Of a DNA stretch of 64,000 nt, positions 11,587-24,186 are shown one piece after another. Origin of the DNA: Oenanthe sinensis (lineage: Eukaryota > Streptophyta > Magnoliopsida > Apiales > Apiaceae). The notes beneath the pieces were generated by a model. It was not told the DNA's origin and did not search any database. It saw nothing but the letters and a program-made list of their open reading frames with translations. The translations under genes and the position numbers were made by a program. Positions within the stretch are counted from its first letter, which is position 1, and every line of letters begins with the position of its first letter. The DNA is taken from the NCBI GenBank assembly GCA_028671895.1, contig CM053794.1, forward strand, positions 43,912,501 through 43,976,500, in the 5' to 3' direction.

Positions 11587-14500
11587 CTATGAATCAAAGT
11601 TTGTAGGAATATCCAACTCAGCTTCAGAGGTATTTACGAAGTCAACAAGGGTATCCTGCAGACCCAAAAATTTGAGTACGTTGGCTGCTTAATAAGCAAT
11701 TACTTGAAAACTTAGCTACTAAAAACTAAGGTATACAAGCTGCTAAAAACCAAAGTACACCAGATCGTTGAAACTGACAATTCTTAAAGTAGCATACCTG
11801 ATCAAGGGTGCCCGAGGGACTGCCAGTGCCAATAGGCAAACTTTTGGCAAGTGCTTCAGTCGCATCAGAAAATTTCTGTACAGAAGGTAGAAATTTTGCA
11901 AGGGAATCATAAACCAAATTAAGGATTTTAATAGATAAGTTATCCACTGACTAACCAACCAAATAAAAAAAAAATCCCTACTGTTTTTTTATGTTAAGTG
12001 AAAAATCCCTACTGTTAGATGTACTTTATATGGGTCCCTATGCCAATCCACCAATTATATTATCATTATGGACCTAACCAGATAACATCAGCTGGAGTCT
12101 AATGTTAGACGTTCCTATAGAAAAGATAAGCTTGGGTGGATTACCATAGTAACTTGTCCTGAAAGAAAAATCAAAGAATAAATGTCAAAATTGGACATAC
12201 TTTATCTAGGTTGATATGATGACTAGTTTCTTCAACATTAATAGCCTTGGAAGCATCTTCTGGAATAATCTGCATGCACAATACATTTATACTTTGTCAT
12301 TTATAATTTTTAGGTCATTTTTCCAGTGTGTTAAAATGAAGCATACTGGATCATCAAGGTTTCCAGCATAATGTTGATCTTCAAGAAGTAATGGCTTAAT
12401 CTCGCTAGGTGTTCCCTGCAAATCCCATTGACATATCAAGAAAACCAAATTTACCGTCAGCCAAAAAAAAAAGAACTCTGTGAAACCATGAACCTATAGT
12501 CCTATAGAGAACTAGGTATCACAACTCTCATACGCTTACCAGTTCGACTTGATCAACTGGATTATTCCTACCTCCTTTACGGAGATCTCTTAATGTTCCC
12601 TGAAAGTGGTTAGACAAACTGATCACAAGATTGCTAAGATAAATATAAATGTAAAAGCGCCATCATCTATGAAAATGATGTTCACAAACCACAAGTAATT
12701 TCTTGGCAGTTTACGCAAACACGTAAATAAAGGCAGGAAAAAAGAAATTGAACAAGGTGAAGAAGCTATTTAACACCATATTCGAGACTGCAAAGATGCC
12801 GGAGGAATGGAGGCTCAGCATGGTAGTGCCACTTCATAAGAATAATGGTGATGCTCAAAGTTGTAGCAACTAACGTGGTATTAAACTACTCAGCCATACA
12901 CATGAGACTATGGAAGTGAGTGATTGGATCTAGGGTGCGACAAGAAGCAGCCAACCAATTTGGTTTTATGCGTGGAAGGTCAACAATGGAAGCAATACAC
13001 CTCCTTAGACGTCTAATGGAAAAATATCGAGAACATATCATTTTGTTAAAGCTGAAGGTACTTTGAAAACCACCTCTTCATTCATTCTTAGGAATGGAAA
13101 TAAGGTCTGTGTGCATCTCACCCTCACCCTCACCCTCACCATCTAAGAGCGGTATATACTGTGTATGTTTGTTTGGTTGGTCATGCAACTGCTTCCTACT
13201 ACATAGCTAAAAGAAAGAAACTGAAGCTTTTTGCAACTGCTTTCTATTATATAGGTGAAAGCATGCTCGCTGTATCAAAATAGTTTCTCGGGTGGATTCC
13301 TTGACTTTGCTGAATAAAGGTGTTTACCATTCGCCTTGTGTTCAAGAATAGAAATAATTCAATGAAGATAAAAGAAGCTTGTAATTATGTTTGTAGATTG
13401 TCATCTCATCTGTGATCCAGTTCTATGCCAAAATTAGAAAAAATAATGGTTTCCCAAAAAATTCCAACAAGAACTATACAAACCTTATTGGCCCACATAA
13501 GACCACATGCATTACACAATGTCCTTGGTCCTGCTGGTCCACGTCGCATAGCAGGAGTAGAACTTTCACTAACACCACAATGATGACACCTCCGGGGATT
13601 TCTATGAGCGGGGGATACCATAAACAAATTTAAGTCAAATTTTTCTTCGAAGATTCATTTCAGAGGATCAAAAAATATAAATATAAATGCACAAACAAAA
13701 ACTTCAGAAATGATTTTAAACTCACAAAGCTTCTGGATGACGTGTACCATCTACTTGGGGTGAACTCCTTTCAGAATCCAAATTTGAAGGCCCACAACCT
13801 TCTTTCAGGGATGCAAATTGTCCATTTTTTCGATGCATCCTGGTGTAGATATACACAATGTTAAAGAACTTGGAACTCATAAGCTATAATAGCACCTTTT
13901 CTTAGAAGATTTGAAACACACGAGTGATGTGCTTTTAAAATATATTTTTTTCCTTTACTAGCCAAATTCCTGTTGGAAATTTAATATGACTAGAACTTCC
14001 ACAACTTTCAACTTGCAAAACATAGTTACACAATAGGGTCATTATCGTAATTCTTCCATTTTTGGTGATTGGACTAAATTCCAGTATATATTTCTGCCTG
14101 AGTGCTACAGAATAGACGACCTTGCATGCATGCATCAGAAGCCTATATAGTCTGGAAGTTTACAATCACTTGAATGGATTAAGCACCATATGCCTTGTCA
14201 ATCGAGCATTACTAAATTCAATTTCAATATATAAGAATTATGGGTAGGACAATAACACGTGATTTTTAAAGATTTTCTCACAACAAATGACAGAATTTAG
14301 CTCTAGATATGCATATCATATACATTTAAAGTATATACAAAATGAAGTAATCGATACCAGTACTACACAACTGATTATTATATACAAGATAAGCTTCACT
14401 GAAAATACCAAAGCAGGCATACATTTCATGGACTCGGGAATGTCAATGCTAGTTAATAGCGAATAATAAATGTATGTAATCCAAATTATTAAACTATAAA

Positions 14501-17104
14501 ATCTTAGCAAAGCCAAACCATATACAGAAGTTTGTATAATTAATAAAATGTTCTTTTAAAAATAAGTTTAGCACATATAATCTCTCACCTCTGAGCAACC
14601 TCTTTCCGGACTGTGTACCTTATCTTTTTGTCAAAGCATCTCTCCTTCCGTTTTTCACGGAACCTAACCAGAGATGCTATTCTCCGTGAAAGATTTGAAC
14701 GTTTTGGTGTATCATCCATGACCTATGTACAAATTACAATCATGTAGACATATATTGAAAACAAATCTTAAAATCAATAATAGCATCAATCTCTGTGACA
14801 GAAGACTTACCCTGTTGTTTGGAAAAAAAGAAACATCAGGGGGAACTCCAATAGGAATATCACGTCCCCCCAAAAGCAAGAGCACAGCTTGCACCTGTGG
14901 CATAAAGCTCCAGCAATATTATGCACTGCACCGAAACTAAATATTCCAAACTCATTATAGTTTTTATTATGATATTTTGTGTGGGAAGAATAAAGAAAAC
15001 CATATATGCAGTTACTTTGGCCTCCATCCAGATAAAGTTATATTGCATCCATCTTAATATTGATCCAAGTACGAGATGGAATTCTCAGAACTCTTAAATG
15101 CCAAATATTTTTTTGAAAATTGAGGTATGTAAATAACATGTCAACAATCTATAACCTCAAATCCTGGAGCCTCCGTGTTGGCTATAATGATTGGTTAAAA
15201 GATAGATAACCAAAAAACTCTAGAACTCCAATGGTATTGGCTATAAGCCTATACCATTGTCTATATTTTTTGCTACCAAGTTTTAGACATTGGCTATATA
15301 TAGCTAGCCATCCATAGGAGGTTATCTAAATGTTTTGCTAAGGGTTTTCTTTTACATAATGTCATTGGAGTGCATCAATTGCTAAAAATTGTGCCACCTA
15401 GGATATTATTGCTAAGAGGTCTCCCCCATTGGAGATACTCTAATAAGTAAGAATTTGAAGGACTATCAAATTACTTCCCTAAATCTAGATAATGATTTAA
15501 AAAATTCAGGCACTGTTACGAACATTTACACTATCTCAGAGTAACAACTATTAGTTAATTAATAAAATTTGACTCTAAATGTAGTTTACCTACTTCCATA
15601 TATAAGTTACATGTCAATTATAAGAATTAATTAACTAAGCACATAAATTCACAGCATTTACCCGTAAAAGCATTAAATAACAAATTATAATACTATAAAG
15701 AGAATAGGGATACTAGGGAAGACCTTAGGAAAGTTACTTTCCTGAGATAGTGATTGACTTGAGGGTATTATATCAACTACCTAATTACTTACTTACCTAA
15801 TTACTTAATTTCATAATATATAAACAAAGTAAAATAAATGATAAGTAAATATTTAACAATAAATGAGTAGATTTATTTGTTCACATATATGAAAATGTTG
15901 TGATCTCAGGAAAAGTATCCCGAGGTTAACTTATTCTCTACTATAAATCAGGGTCATTTGGTAACCCATGAAACGAGACTCTCTTAAACCATCCTTCCTA
16001 TTAAGATCATTTGATTGCTTCTTTTTTACTACTGGACGACACCAGAATTATCTGAATGGTTAGTTTTTAATAATATATACAGTAACTGTTCTAGTCTTTG
16101 CAACCTTTATACTTTCTATAACACTTCAACAACAAATCTCATGTAATCATTTAAAATAGTAGTATAGTTGCTTTGATTTTGATATTTCACTTAAAGCAAT
16201 TTATATAACCTATCTTTTTCTTCAAAATTCTAAAACTTGCTAAACGCAAGACGTCGAATTTTCAAGGAGTGATTTTGATAAAAGAGTATAAATTATTATA
16301 TAGTATCTGACAAACATGATTATAATTTATAGAATATAAAAGATAAATACAATCATTCAGAAAATTTAGATATGTTCATGAAACAGTTTTATTCATTCAA
16401 TATTCAAATTTACTACTCATTCAGAAAACTTGACGGCTTAGAAATTATGGTTTTAGATTAAACAAATGAACTTACATTTAAACAAAAACAACTCTTGACA
16501 ACAAATTTATACATACCTACCAAGGGAAAAACAAAAGAAATACCCAATCTACCTATTTCATACTTTTGAGTACAACAATATTATACATTATGTAGAACCA
16601 CAATAAATAAATAACACACAATAAATTAATATTCTTAATATATTTTTTTGGTTCAGAAAAAAATAAATTAATAAAATTTATCGGTCCCAATTTTTTTTAA
16701 TTGAGTCTCAATCAATATAATAAAAGGCAAAATGACAACTAAAATGATGGCAAATACAAAATCAAACACTCAATTAAATGAAATCAGTAAATCACCTTGT
16801 CGGGAGTAACAGCCGGAAAGACATAAACCTGGCCTTCGAAAGCAACACTGAGCTCACTAGTCCGCGACCCAACCACAATTTCACTACCACCATTAATGTT
16901 ATAACTGTGCTGCTGCTGTGGCGGCGTAATTGCCGCCGCATGACAATTGTCCATGTCATCGTCATCAATATAATCATCATCAAAACAAGCGTCTTCTTCA
17001 AACTCAACCTCCTCCTCCTCGTCGTCGCCGTCTCCGTCATGATGAATTTGCATATGAGTATCGTACGGACGAGCTTGAATTGGCCTTGGATTCGCCGCCG
17101 CCAT
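11587..17104 (-). CDS. TIFY-CCT-GATA zinc-finger transcription factor (GATA24/25/28, ZIM/ZML type)
   Basis: This is a nuclear DNA-binding regulator of 367 residues. Exons in transcript order: 17104-16796, 14894-14811, 14722-14589, 13839-13726, 13601-13484, 12599-12540, 12415-12347, 12269-12201, 11875-11798, 11655-11587. The N terminus is strongly acidic (runs of D/E at about residues 24-53). The TIFY domain follows (LSVAFEGQVYVF, then VQAVLLLLGGRD), then a CCT domain (RIASLVRFREKRKERC, KKIRYTVRKEVAQR). The GATA finger reads CHHC, 20 residues, CNAC. A C-X2-C-X20-C-X2-C finger with TIFY and CCT is typical of the plant ZIM/ZML subgroup, linked in Arabidopsis to high-light responses and hypocotyl growth. 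Six short exons encode a poorly conserved acidic tail. The first ATG at 17104 is used; upstream codons in frame lack ATG. Introns carry an RTE relic and a MITE-like repeat. Confidence 0.95.
12757..13175 (+). mobile_element. RTE-type LINE relic in an intron of the GATA gene
   Basis: On the strand opposite to the host gene, 12757-13036 encodes reverse-transcriptase motifs: MPEEWRLSMVVPLHKNNGD, RGIKLLSH and, after frame damage, NQFGFMRGRSTMEAIHLL. An in-frame TAA replaces the tyrosine codon of the usual NYRGIKL motif. Downstream, 13060-13175 matches the pattern of plant RTE 3' ends: a ...CCTC... block, then AAGGTCTGTGTGCATCTCACCCTC, then a T/G-rich tail. CACCCT is expanded to about four copies there. 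The element is internally deleted and dead. It lies wholly within intron 12600-13483. Confidence 0.8.
15217..15446. mobile_element. MITE-like inverted-repeat element in GATA intron 1
   Basis: ACTCTAGAACTCCAATGG on the left faces CCATTGGAGATACTCTAATAA on the right, giving imperfect inverted ends around a non-coding core. The CTCCAATGG ends recall common plant MITEs, but the family and target duplication are not clear. It lies in the 1.9-kb first intron (14895-16795). Confidence 0.35.
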
Positions 17105-18224
17105 AACCAAACAAGTAACTGAGCTTCAACAATATATATATGCACAAATATGTTGTATGTAACTACTTAAATTATGTTTGTAGTTGTTGATGAAATGGAA
17201 ACCCTAAGCAAGCCGAGTAGTGATGAGATTATACTAGTAGTAATAATAATTTAATAAAAAAACAAAACCCTAATATAGTACCATATACTAATTGAGAAAT
17301 GTAGCGAGTATATAAAGTGAAAGTAAGTTTGACAACTGAAGATGCTGTAATAAGTTACGATGATGACGATGTTACCTAGAAACCCCACCAACGACAACAA
17401 ATAATTACTCCACTTTAAAATACTACTCCCTCAATCCGCAAGTTCCAGAAAAATTAAAAATAAATTACGAAACTATACTTTACATGCACCTTAAAATGCG
17501 TTTCCGACCCTCTCTCCAAAACATTACCAAATGGCTGGAACGGAGGTATTATTAAAGTAGTAAGTAATATCAAAAAATAAACCCCAGGGCATACTCACCA
17601 GATGTTTCATCAAAGACGCTACTTTTGGCAACTTTGCTCTCAGTATTGTTTCCTCGTTTCTTTTACTACTACTATTAATTTCTTTAGCTCTCGATTATAT
17701 TTCCGTTTTTTTTATTAGTCTACATACAAATTAAAAAAAAATGCAATATTTTTTTTATTAATACATCCCTCTTCAACTTATATAGAAATGCTATACTTGT
17801 GTATCATTCAGGTTTAATTAAAACAAAATCTAATTTCAATTTAAAGTTGAAACGTTTTGATAAAAATAAATAAATTAATGAACTGCACCGAATAAGCCCA
17901 TCTTAAATGTGTATATATCATATCAACAATATTACCAGTTAAAATTATGGTCACAAATAAATATAAAATGTTGCTTGATAGATTTAGAATCTATAGATAT
18001 TTTAAATTTGTGACGTTTTATAAATTTCCACATCTTAGGAATAATTCGGGTTGTCCAATTTGGGATACATAATCATACATTGAACCAAACATAGCAGCGG
18101 AATGTGCACTCTATAGTAATCCATGTTCACAGTTCACATACTTGATCACAGCAATGCATGGAATCTGATAACTGCAAAACTCAGAATTAGTTTTTATAAT
18201 ATCAGTATGATATTTCTCAAGTTT
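17105..18224. other. GATA gene promoter/leader and CLT gene 3' region
   Basis: The part next to 17104 is the 5' leader and promoter of the GATA gene (read on the minus strand). It contains TA-rich runs at 17130-17145 and a 121-bp Stowaway-like MITE at 17426-17546, about 320 bases upstream of the ATG. The distal part is AT-rich and should hold the 3' UTR of the CLT gene. No other coding signal is seen. Confidence 0.5.
17426..17546. mobile_element. Short Stowaway-like MITE upstream of the GATA gene
   Basis: The left end CTCCCTCAATCCGCAAGTTCC and the reverse complement of the right end, CCTCCGTTCCAGCCATTTGG, form diverged Stowaway terminal repeats. TA flanks both sides (17424-17425 and 17547-17548). 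At 121 bp it is short even for this group. Confidence 0.65.
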
Positions 18225-21200
18225 TCACAAAGTATCCGAGTTTCTCGACATGTTGGGTATATTGTATAGGACGAGACCCATCACAAGTACCACACTTCCG
18301 ATAAGGAAGAAGGGGCTTAAGGTTACTCCTTCTGGGAGATATGGCAATGGAAGTGCCAATATGTATATTGAAAGTGGAACTGCAAGATAGCGAATACGAT
18401 TCATTTAGTAAAGCACTGTATACCGAGTGAAGTAAAAGCAAGAGAAAGTAGCGAAAACCTGAAAGTAGTACAGCCAGGGAAGAAACTACTGCAGAGGAAA
18501 TTTTAACCAGGTTGAGCAATGATACATTAAAAGCTATATTGGTGATTATGTAGAGGAGAGGTAATAATGGCGCTCCATCACAACCTGATGCAATGAAATG
18601 AGCAAAAAAGAGTTTGGTTAGTAAAGAACAATCAAGACTATATTTTTCTGATATCTCATATTTGCCCATAACATTCCCGTAATAAGGCAGCTGTTCAATA
18701 TGAAATTTCTCAAGTGAAGGGTGCAGTGGGTAACAATGGAGAGCAACATAGTAAGTTGGGAGGTTTGGCTTTTTAGTTATAAAATTATAAAACTAGTCAA
18801 GTGACATGGTATTTTCCACCTCAATGTGCTTCAGCCCACAATTCTCTTCTCAATATTTACTTACTATTTGACTCGACCAATTTTAATTATAAAACACATT
18901 TGGATTGAATAAATAAAACTGTCTTCCATTGCGGAGCTCTAAGCACAGATATCATAGATACTATACAACTTTGACAAACAAAACACATTATAACAAGAAA
19001 AAAAATTGCATCAAGTCCACGTAAAATTTGTAAGAAGCAAAATATTATATTACCTGTTGTATTGGTGCCAATATTGAAAAAGCAACCGGCACCACTCTTA
19101 ATGTACAAATGGAGTTGAGAGAATGGTATGCCTTTCAAATTTGAGAGTAAAGGCAGACAGAGAAGTACAAAAAGGGCCTACATATCGAAGAAAATGGAAG
19201 ATTGTCAACTGATAACAGATAGTATGAAGATCAATATTGCAGTTTTATATAAAGAGAGAATCAAAGAAGCTTCATTGTCCGTTAAAGATTAGATATATTG
19301 ATTACCATTCATATAACTGTTATAAAAATAACACTTCCTATATAAAAAAGCTAGAAAGCATGGGCAACCACACAGAATTTTAAATGCTTTGAACATCATT
19401 TCCCCACACGTAGAAAGATTTTTTCAGCATCTTAATAAGTCCAGATCCACCTGTAAATCCTTTCCTTCCACTAATATATATTGGCTTCAACGATACTTAA
19501 TCTAATAAATTCGATCTGTTTAAGTTGTATGTGTGTGTGTCTCGGTGTCTACTCTAATAAGGCCAGCAAAGGCCTCGAGTTTAAAAGTGTCCACCTCAAA
19601 TAGCATGTTTCAGAGTTTTCTAAAGATAAAAAGTTCATTCTATTCCACAAAATTTAGGAAGCTCTGACTGAAAAGAATCCTTCACTTCCTTTATTTTGTT
19701 CTTCCTTGAGGATAATTTTTTTTTTTGACAGACTTGAGGATAAAATTTTAATTGCCTTCATTCTCATAAATTCTTTTCTTCACATTAAAATTACATTGGA
19801 TGTTTTAAAAAAACTTAATGTCGGTATGATCAATAATTCAATAGTCTATCATTCTATTATCTATAATCCACTAAACAAGAGAGTGGACAGGGATTACATA
19901 AACTACTCAGAGACTTGTATGTGTAAAACTTTAAAGGGAGTTACCAAATTTACCTGGAATCCAGATCCGAAAGAATTTACAACAAATATATCAAGCAACT
20001 TCCCCTGTAGATTAAGATTTTTTTTATTTCAACAGCAATAAGGAAGATACTTCATCACTTGCAAATTGTAATGACATGATGGAATGAAACAGAAGAGAAA
20101 TGCTAGCAGCACCTTTAGACGTTTTTTGGCATCAATGAAAACAGATTCCTGCCAAAAACAATATGGTCCTAGAGTTATTACCTTTTTCATGTACCAACAT
20201 GGTATGATTAACATTCTGGACTACCTTAAGAATAGATGCACCAGCTTGAAAGGCACTTGATGCAACCATTAACAGTGGCCACATTAAACCAATTCCAGAA
20301 AGCATTTGACCAGAGTCTGGCCCACTGCATAAACAGATATACAACTTTATAAGACTTGGCAGACGTCTGGTTTAAAGCCTGATTATACAGCTGTTGACAT
20401 ATTGTGGGTACTGTAATTTGAGAAATGTAATATGATGAACCTTCCGGGAAAAAAAAATATGATAGCACTGTGTACAGACAATAATAATAATAAAGCAATA
20501 GGATATTATATAAGAGGGATAACGAAGTGCGAGTCACACATACAAGAACAATGTAGATGAAAACTTATCTTTAAAAGGCCATTAAGATGATACTAAGGTA
20601 AATATACAATAAGAATTCTATAAATTTGTACTAGTATTTAGAAGAGTGAATGCTGGCAGAATCTATAATTAAAACATTAAGGCCAAATTTAGTTCTCAAG
20701 GTAACTGTTCTAGACTCACATCCGTGTAACCTGATTTTCAGCTAGCTACAGGCCACACATACAAGGAAATATAGATATATTAGCATATATGTATGGCCTC
20801 AATATTTAATAAATACAGATTAATAAGCATAATACTGACCATGTGCATTCCAATTTCTAAGAAGTTGCCGCCTCTCACAAGAGTGCTCAATTTCTAAGAA
20901 GTTGGCACCTCTCACAAGAGTGCTATAATAAATTTTTTGGAAAGAATATATATATCTACCAGAATGATGCTAGGAGGCTTAAAAAATGACCCAGAAATGA
21001 AATATGAAGTTGTAGACATTATATATAGGTTTCAATACCAATACACTGATGGCATATGCTTCGGAGACACATTTCAGACATGTTACTAAAGACCCCTACC
21101 ATTCTTCTAAGTTCTCTTTATAACTAAAAATTCACTAGAGTAGAAAATTCCAACACCTTGCAACTGCAATGACCACCCCCACAGCAACGAGTAAGCATCC

Positions 21201-22752
21201 AGCAATTTTATTCAATGAATACCGTCTTCCTAATAGAACGGTAGAGAAAGCTAATTGCCACAACAAAAATGTCTGCAATAGAAGTTTTACAGAAGCAATC
21301 TTGAGATATTATATGATTCTTATACTAAACACAACTCATAACTTACAAGATATTAGATAAGTAATTTGTACATGTAAAAGAACAATTGAATATTTATAAA
21401 TGACATAGTTCTTTCAAGAATAAGATAAATAAAAGCTTCAAGTAATGGCCATCAATATTTTTCAAAAGTTCAATCTGTAAGATGTTATTATTTCATACAT
21501 TATGAGTGTCAAAAGCCCATTGGAAGAATAAAGAGTCTGATGCAAGGCAAGATAACACACAGTATTACAGACACCAGACAGCATATAAATTAAACAATAC
21601 CTGGTTCAATACTGGTATAGCTGGTCCAGGGAGCATCGCTGAAAGGAAAATATAACATTTCGGAAGGATGTCAGATATATGACCATGTTCAACTTAATCT
21701 TCTCCCTTAATTATTTTTCTCAAATTCATAGCATGACTTTAGAAAAATGATCACGAGTCAATGGATGGACATGAGAAAACAACTTCAAGTAGATGTTGAA
21801 ATATGATTAGCTAAAATAAGAATGACTTGTGAGGTTATGATATGAATTTTCATCCTAACTGTGCTTCGAAACCACTTTGAAATTTAAACCCCCATAGTTT
21901 TAGTTTAGAAATACAATAAATAGTCAACAGCACCTCCTGAGGACATCCCGGCAACAACTCCTAATGCTTCCAACAAACCAATAATGACGAAACGAAATTT
22001 GGGAATGGCCATCATATCATCAGTTACAATTCCAGCATTGTATCGTATATACAGTAATGAAACATAGATAATCACATACCTGCATTCAAGAAGATAAAAT
22101 TCAAAGATCATATTATACAAAAACTCACAGATAACCAACAACAAACATAATCAGAAATCAAATGATATAGAGTAATTCGATTCTACAATTTCATAAAGAC
22201 AAGAAAACAGCAGCATAATTGACCTCCAAATACAAGTTATCAGAAATCGTAAATACTAATGAAAACTATAATAACTGCAATAAAATATAGAAGCAAATGA
22301 CAGGCATACTACCCAAAAGTGTTGAGTTGAGCTAAGAAGAAGGGATACTCCTTCATAGGGACGAGTGCTAGCTTGTAAAGCACACGATTCGAGATCGCTA
22401 ATACAATTGTAATGGCCGAGCATATTAATATTAACTTATTACTACTACTACTAGTAGTAGTAGTAGTATCACTAATATTAGTGTTTGATGATGAATTAGT
22501 TAAATCGAGACCTCCGGGGTCTGGTGAAGTACAATTTGGTTGAATTCGAGATTTGTTCTTGTAACTGAATTTAAAGAAATAATGTTGTCGTCTAGGGTTT
22601 GGAGAAACTGAGATGAGATTAATTGGGGTATTTTTTGTAGCATTGAGTTTGATATTTGTGTGTAGAAATGGGGATTTGCGGTGGAGGGAGAGAGGTGGTG
22701 ATAGATATGAATATGATGATGAACTTGTTATACTACCAGTAGTATTTGCCAT
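18225..22752 (-). CDS. CRT-like plastid transporter (CLT family)
   Basis: This is a 443-residue membrane protein of the drug/metabolite transporter superfamily. In Arabidopsis the CLT proteins sit in the plastid envelope and export glutathione or gamma-glutamylcysteine. Exons in order: 22752-22313, 22079-21934, 21638-21601, 21272-21157, 20324-20225, 20148-20113, 20004-19954, 19177-19054, 18584-18459, 18379-18225. The first ~100 residues are Ser/Thr/Asn-rich with almost no acidic residues, a chloroplast transit peptide. About ten hydrophobic segments follow. Family segments seen: NRVLYKLALVPMKEYPFFLA, SSGGAMLPGPAIPVLNQTF, LLWQLAFSTVLLGRRYS, IFVVNSFGSGFQ, CDGAPLLPLLY, VKISSAVVSSLAV. An upstream in-frame ATG (22878) would add a less transit-like N terminus, so MANTTG at 22752 is preferred. 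A palindromic trinucleotide repeat lies in the transit peptide. Confidence 0.93.
22441..22467. repeat. Palindromic (ACT)4(AGT)5 repeat inside CLT exon 1
   Basis: Four ACT units run directly into five AGT units, making a perfect dyad in coding DNA. Read on the minus strand it encodes five Thr followed by four Ser in the transit peptide of the CLT protein. Confidence 0.9.
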
Positions 22753-24186
22753 TTTTGACTCCCTCGACTGTTTTTTATAAGTTTTACTCTTTTTCCCGTG
22801 CCGTGTGTGTATATATATTGCTAGTGTTGTTGGTTGCTTCTCCGTGTGTGTATACATAGTAACTATTACTTCCACCGCCATTTTGTCCCTATTATCGGTT
22901 TTGTTTTCAAAAAATATGATACTATAAAGGGAGGTAGGTGAGATTAGCTCACAAGGCACTCATTAATTTTACATTTGTAACATGAGAGTTAAAATTTCGA
23001 GAACGAACATGAGAATTCATCGAATTAATTGAATTCAACAACCCATCTCGATCAATCTGAATAAAAAATCTCACACGGTCGTTGAGAACAAATGTTAGAT
23101 GGGGAATTTTAGTGAGATGCATGACAAACATTGTTATAATCCAAGTTGATACCTGTTTCGAGGAGTTGTTTCTGTTTTACCAGCTGGTGAAGTTGAAAGT
23201 GGAGTATTGGCTTAAGACATTTTAGAAAAATAAAGATATGGACTCGTGTGAGTAAAAAACTTCCAAACACATCGTACGACATCGTACGCTAGTTGAACAA
23301 AAAAAACGTGGATTAGTTGAGGTGTTACGTATTGTGACTGTTGAAGACAAACCTCTCTACTAGTTTAGGTTTTCAGGAAATCAGAAAGAGCAATAGATCG
23401 AAACATCCTAAAAAATGTCAAATTTAATTTTATTTATTGTTATCTTTAAAAAATTATAATTAATTTAAAAATTAAATTTTTATTAAAAATTCAAAATTAA
23501 TTTTGCACTTTAAATTATACATAAAATTTAAAATGGAGAAGTAAGAGGGAATATTATATAGGGGATTGAAATTAAAACAAAACAAACACTTTTTTTAATG
23601 AAAAATAACTTTTTAAAAATAAGTTAAGGGTCCCTTTTTGGTCGATTTTAAGTAAAGCCAAGTGGGCAACCAAAAAGTTGTGAGGACTATAAAACAGGGC
23701 AGGTAAATGTCAGTTGACAGACCTTTTAGCTGTCTTGCTTTCTTTGGTAGCGCTGCACATGAGATGCCTATACATCGTGTGCTCTCTCTCCCTCTCTCCC
23801 CCCCCTCTCTCTCGCTCTCTCTCCTCTCTCTCGTATTCACATACACTCTACAACACGTATGTATCTCAATTCTTAAATCATCCCGTGTAATCTAAAGGAG
23901 GCTCCTTTACAAACATTCTCCATTCAAAATCATACATATATCTTTAACGTAAAGTCTTTCTTTATCTTCATTCTTTAATCCAAAGGAGCCTCTTTTACAA
24001 ACATTCTCCATTCAAGACTCTGCAGCAACAGCAACACAAACAGTTACCAACTTAGGGTTTCATCATTTAGAATATTAAAGTTAATCATCCAAATGGTTGA
24101 TTAATATATGTATAGTAGTATATCTATGTAGCTAACTTTTAGTAATGTTTATTTTTTGTGATTACAGATCAGTGCCCTTAACATCA
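22753..24186. other. Divergent promoter region between CLT and the first lyase gene
   Basis: The minus-strand CLT gene and the plus-strand lyase gene point away from each other. Near the lyase there is a CT-rich tract (23779-23833), probably in its 5' leader. Next come two imperfect copies of the motif AAAGGAGxCTCxTTTACAAAC (about 23893 and 23981). A likely 5'-UTR intron ends at AG 24167, 19 bases before the proposed ATG. That last leader piece is open in frame with the ATG, so an extra upstream coding exon is possible. Confidence 0.5.

Noticed and set aside
16784..17145. Several long overlapping frames on both strands over the first GATA exon
   Set aside because: They are shadows of the acidic coding exon. 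Only one frame gives the TIFY domain and joins correctly to the next exon.
23707..23895. 62-codon frame over the CT-rich tract as a missing first exon of lyase A
   Set aside because: The best donor after it (23857) leaves phase 0, but the exon at 24168 needs two carried bases. Its Leu/Ser sequence is simply the CT repeat.
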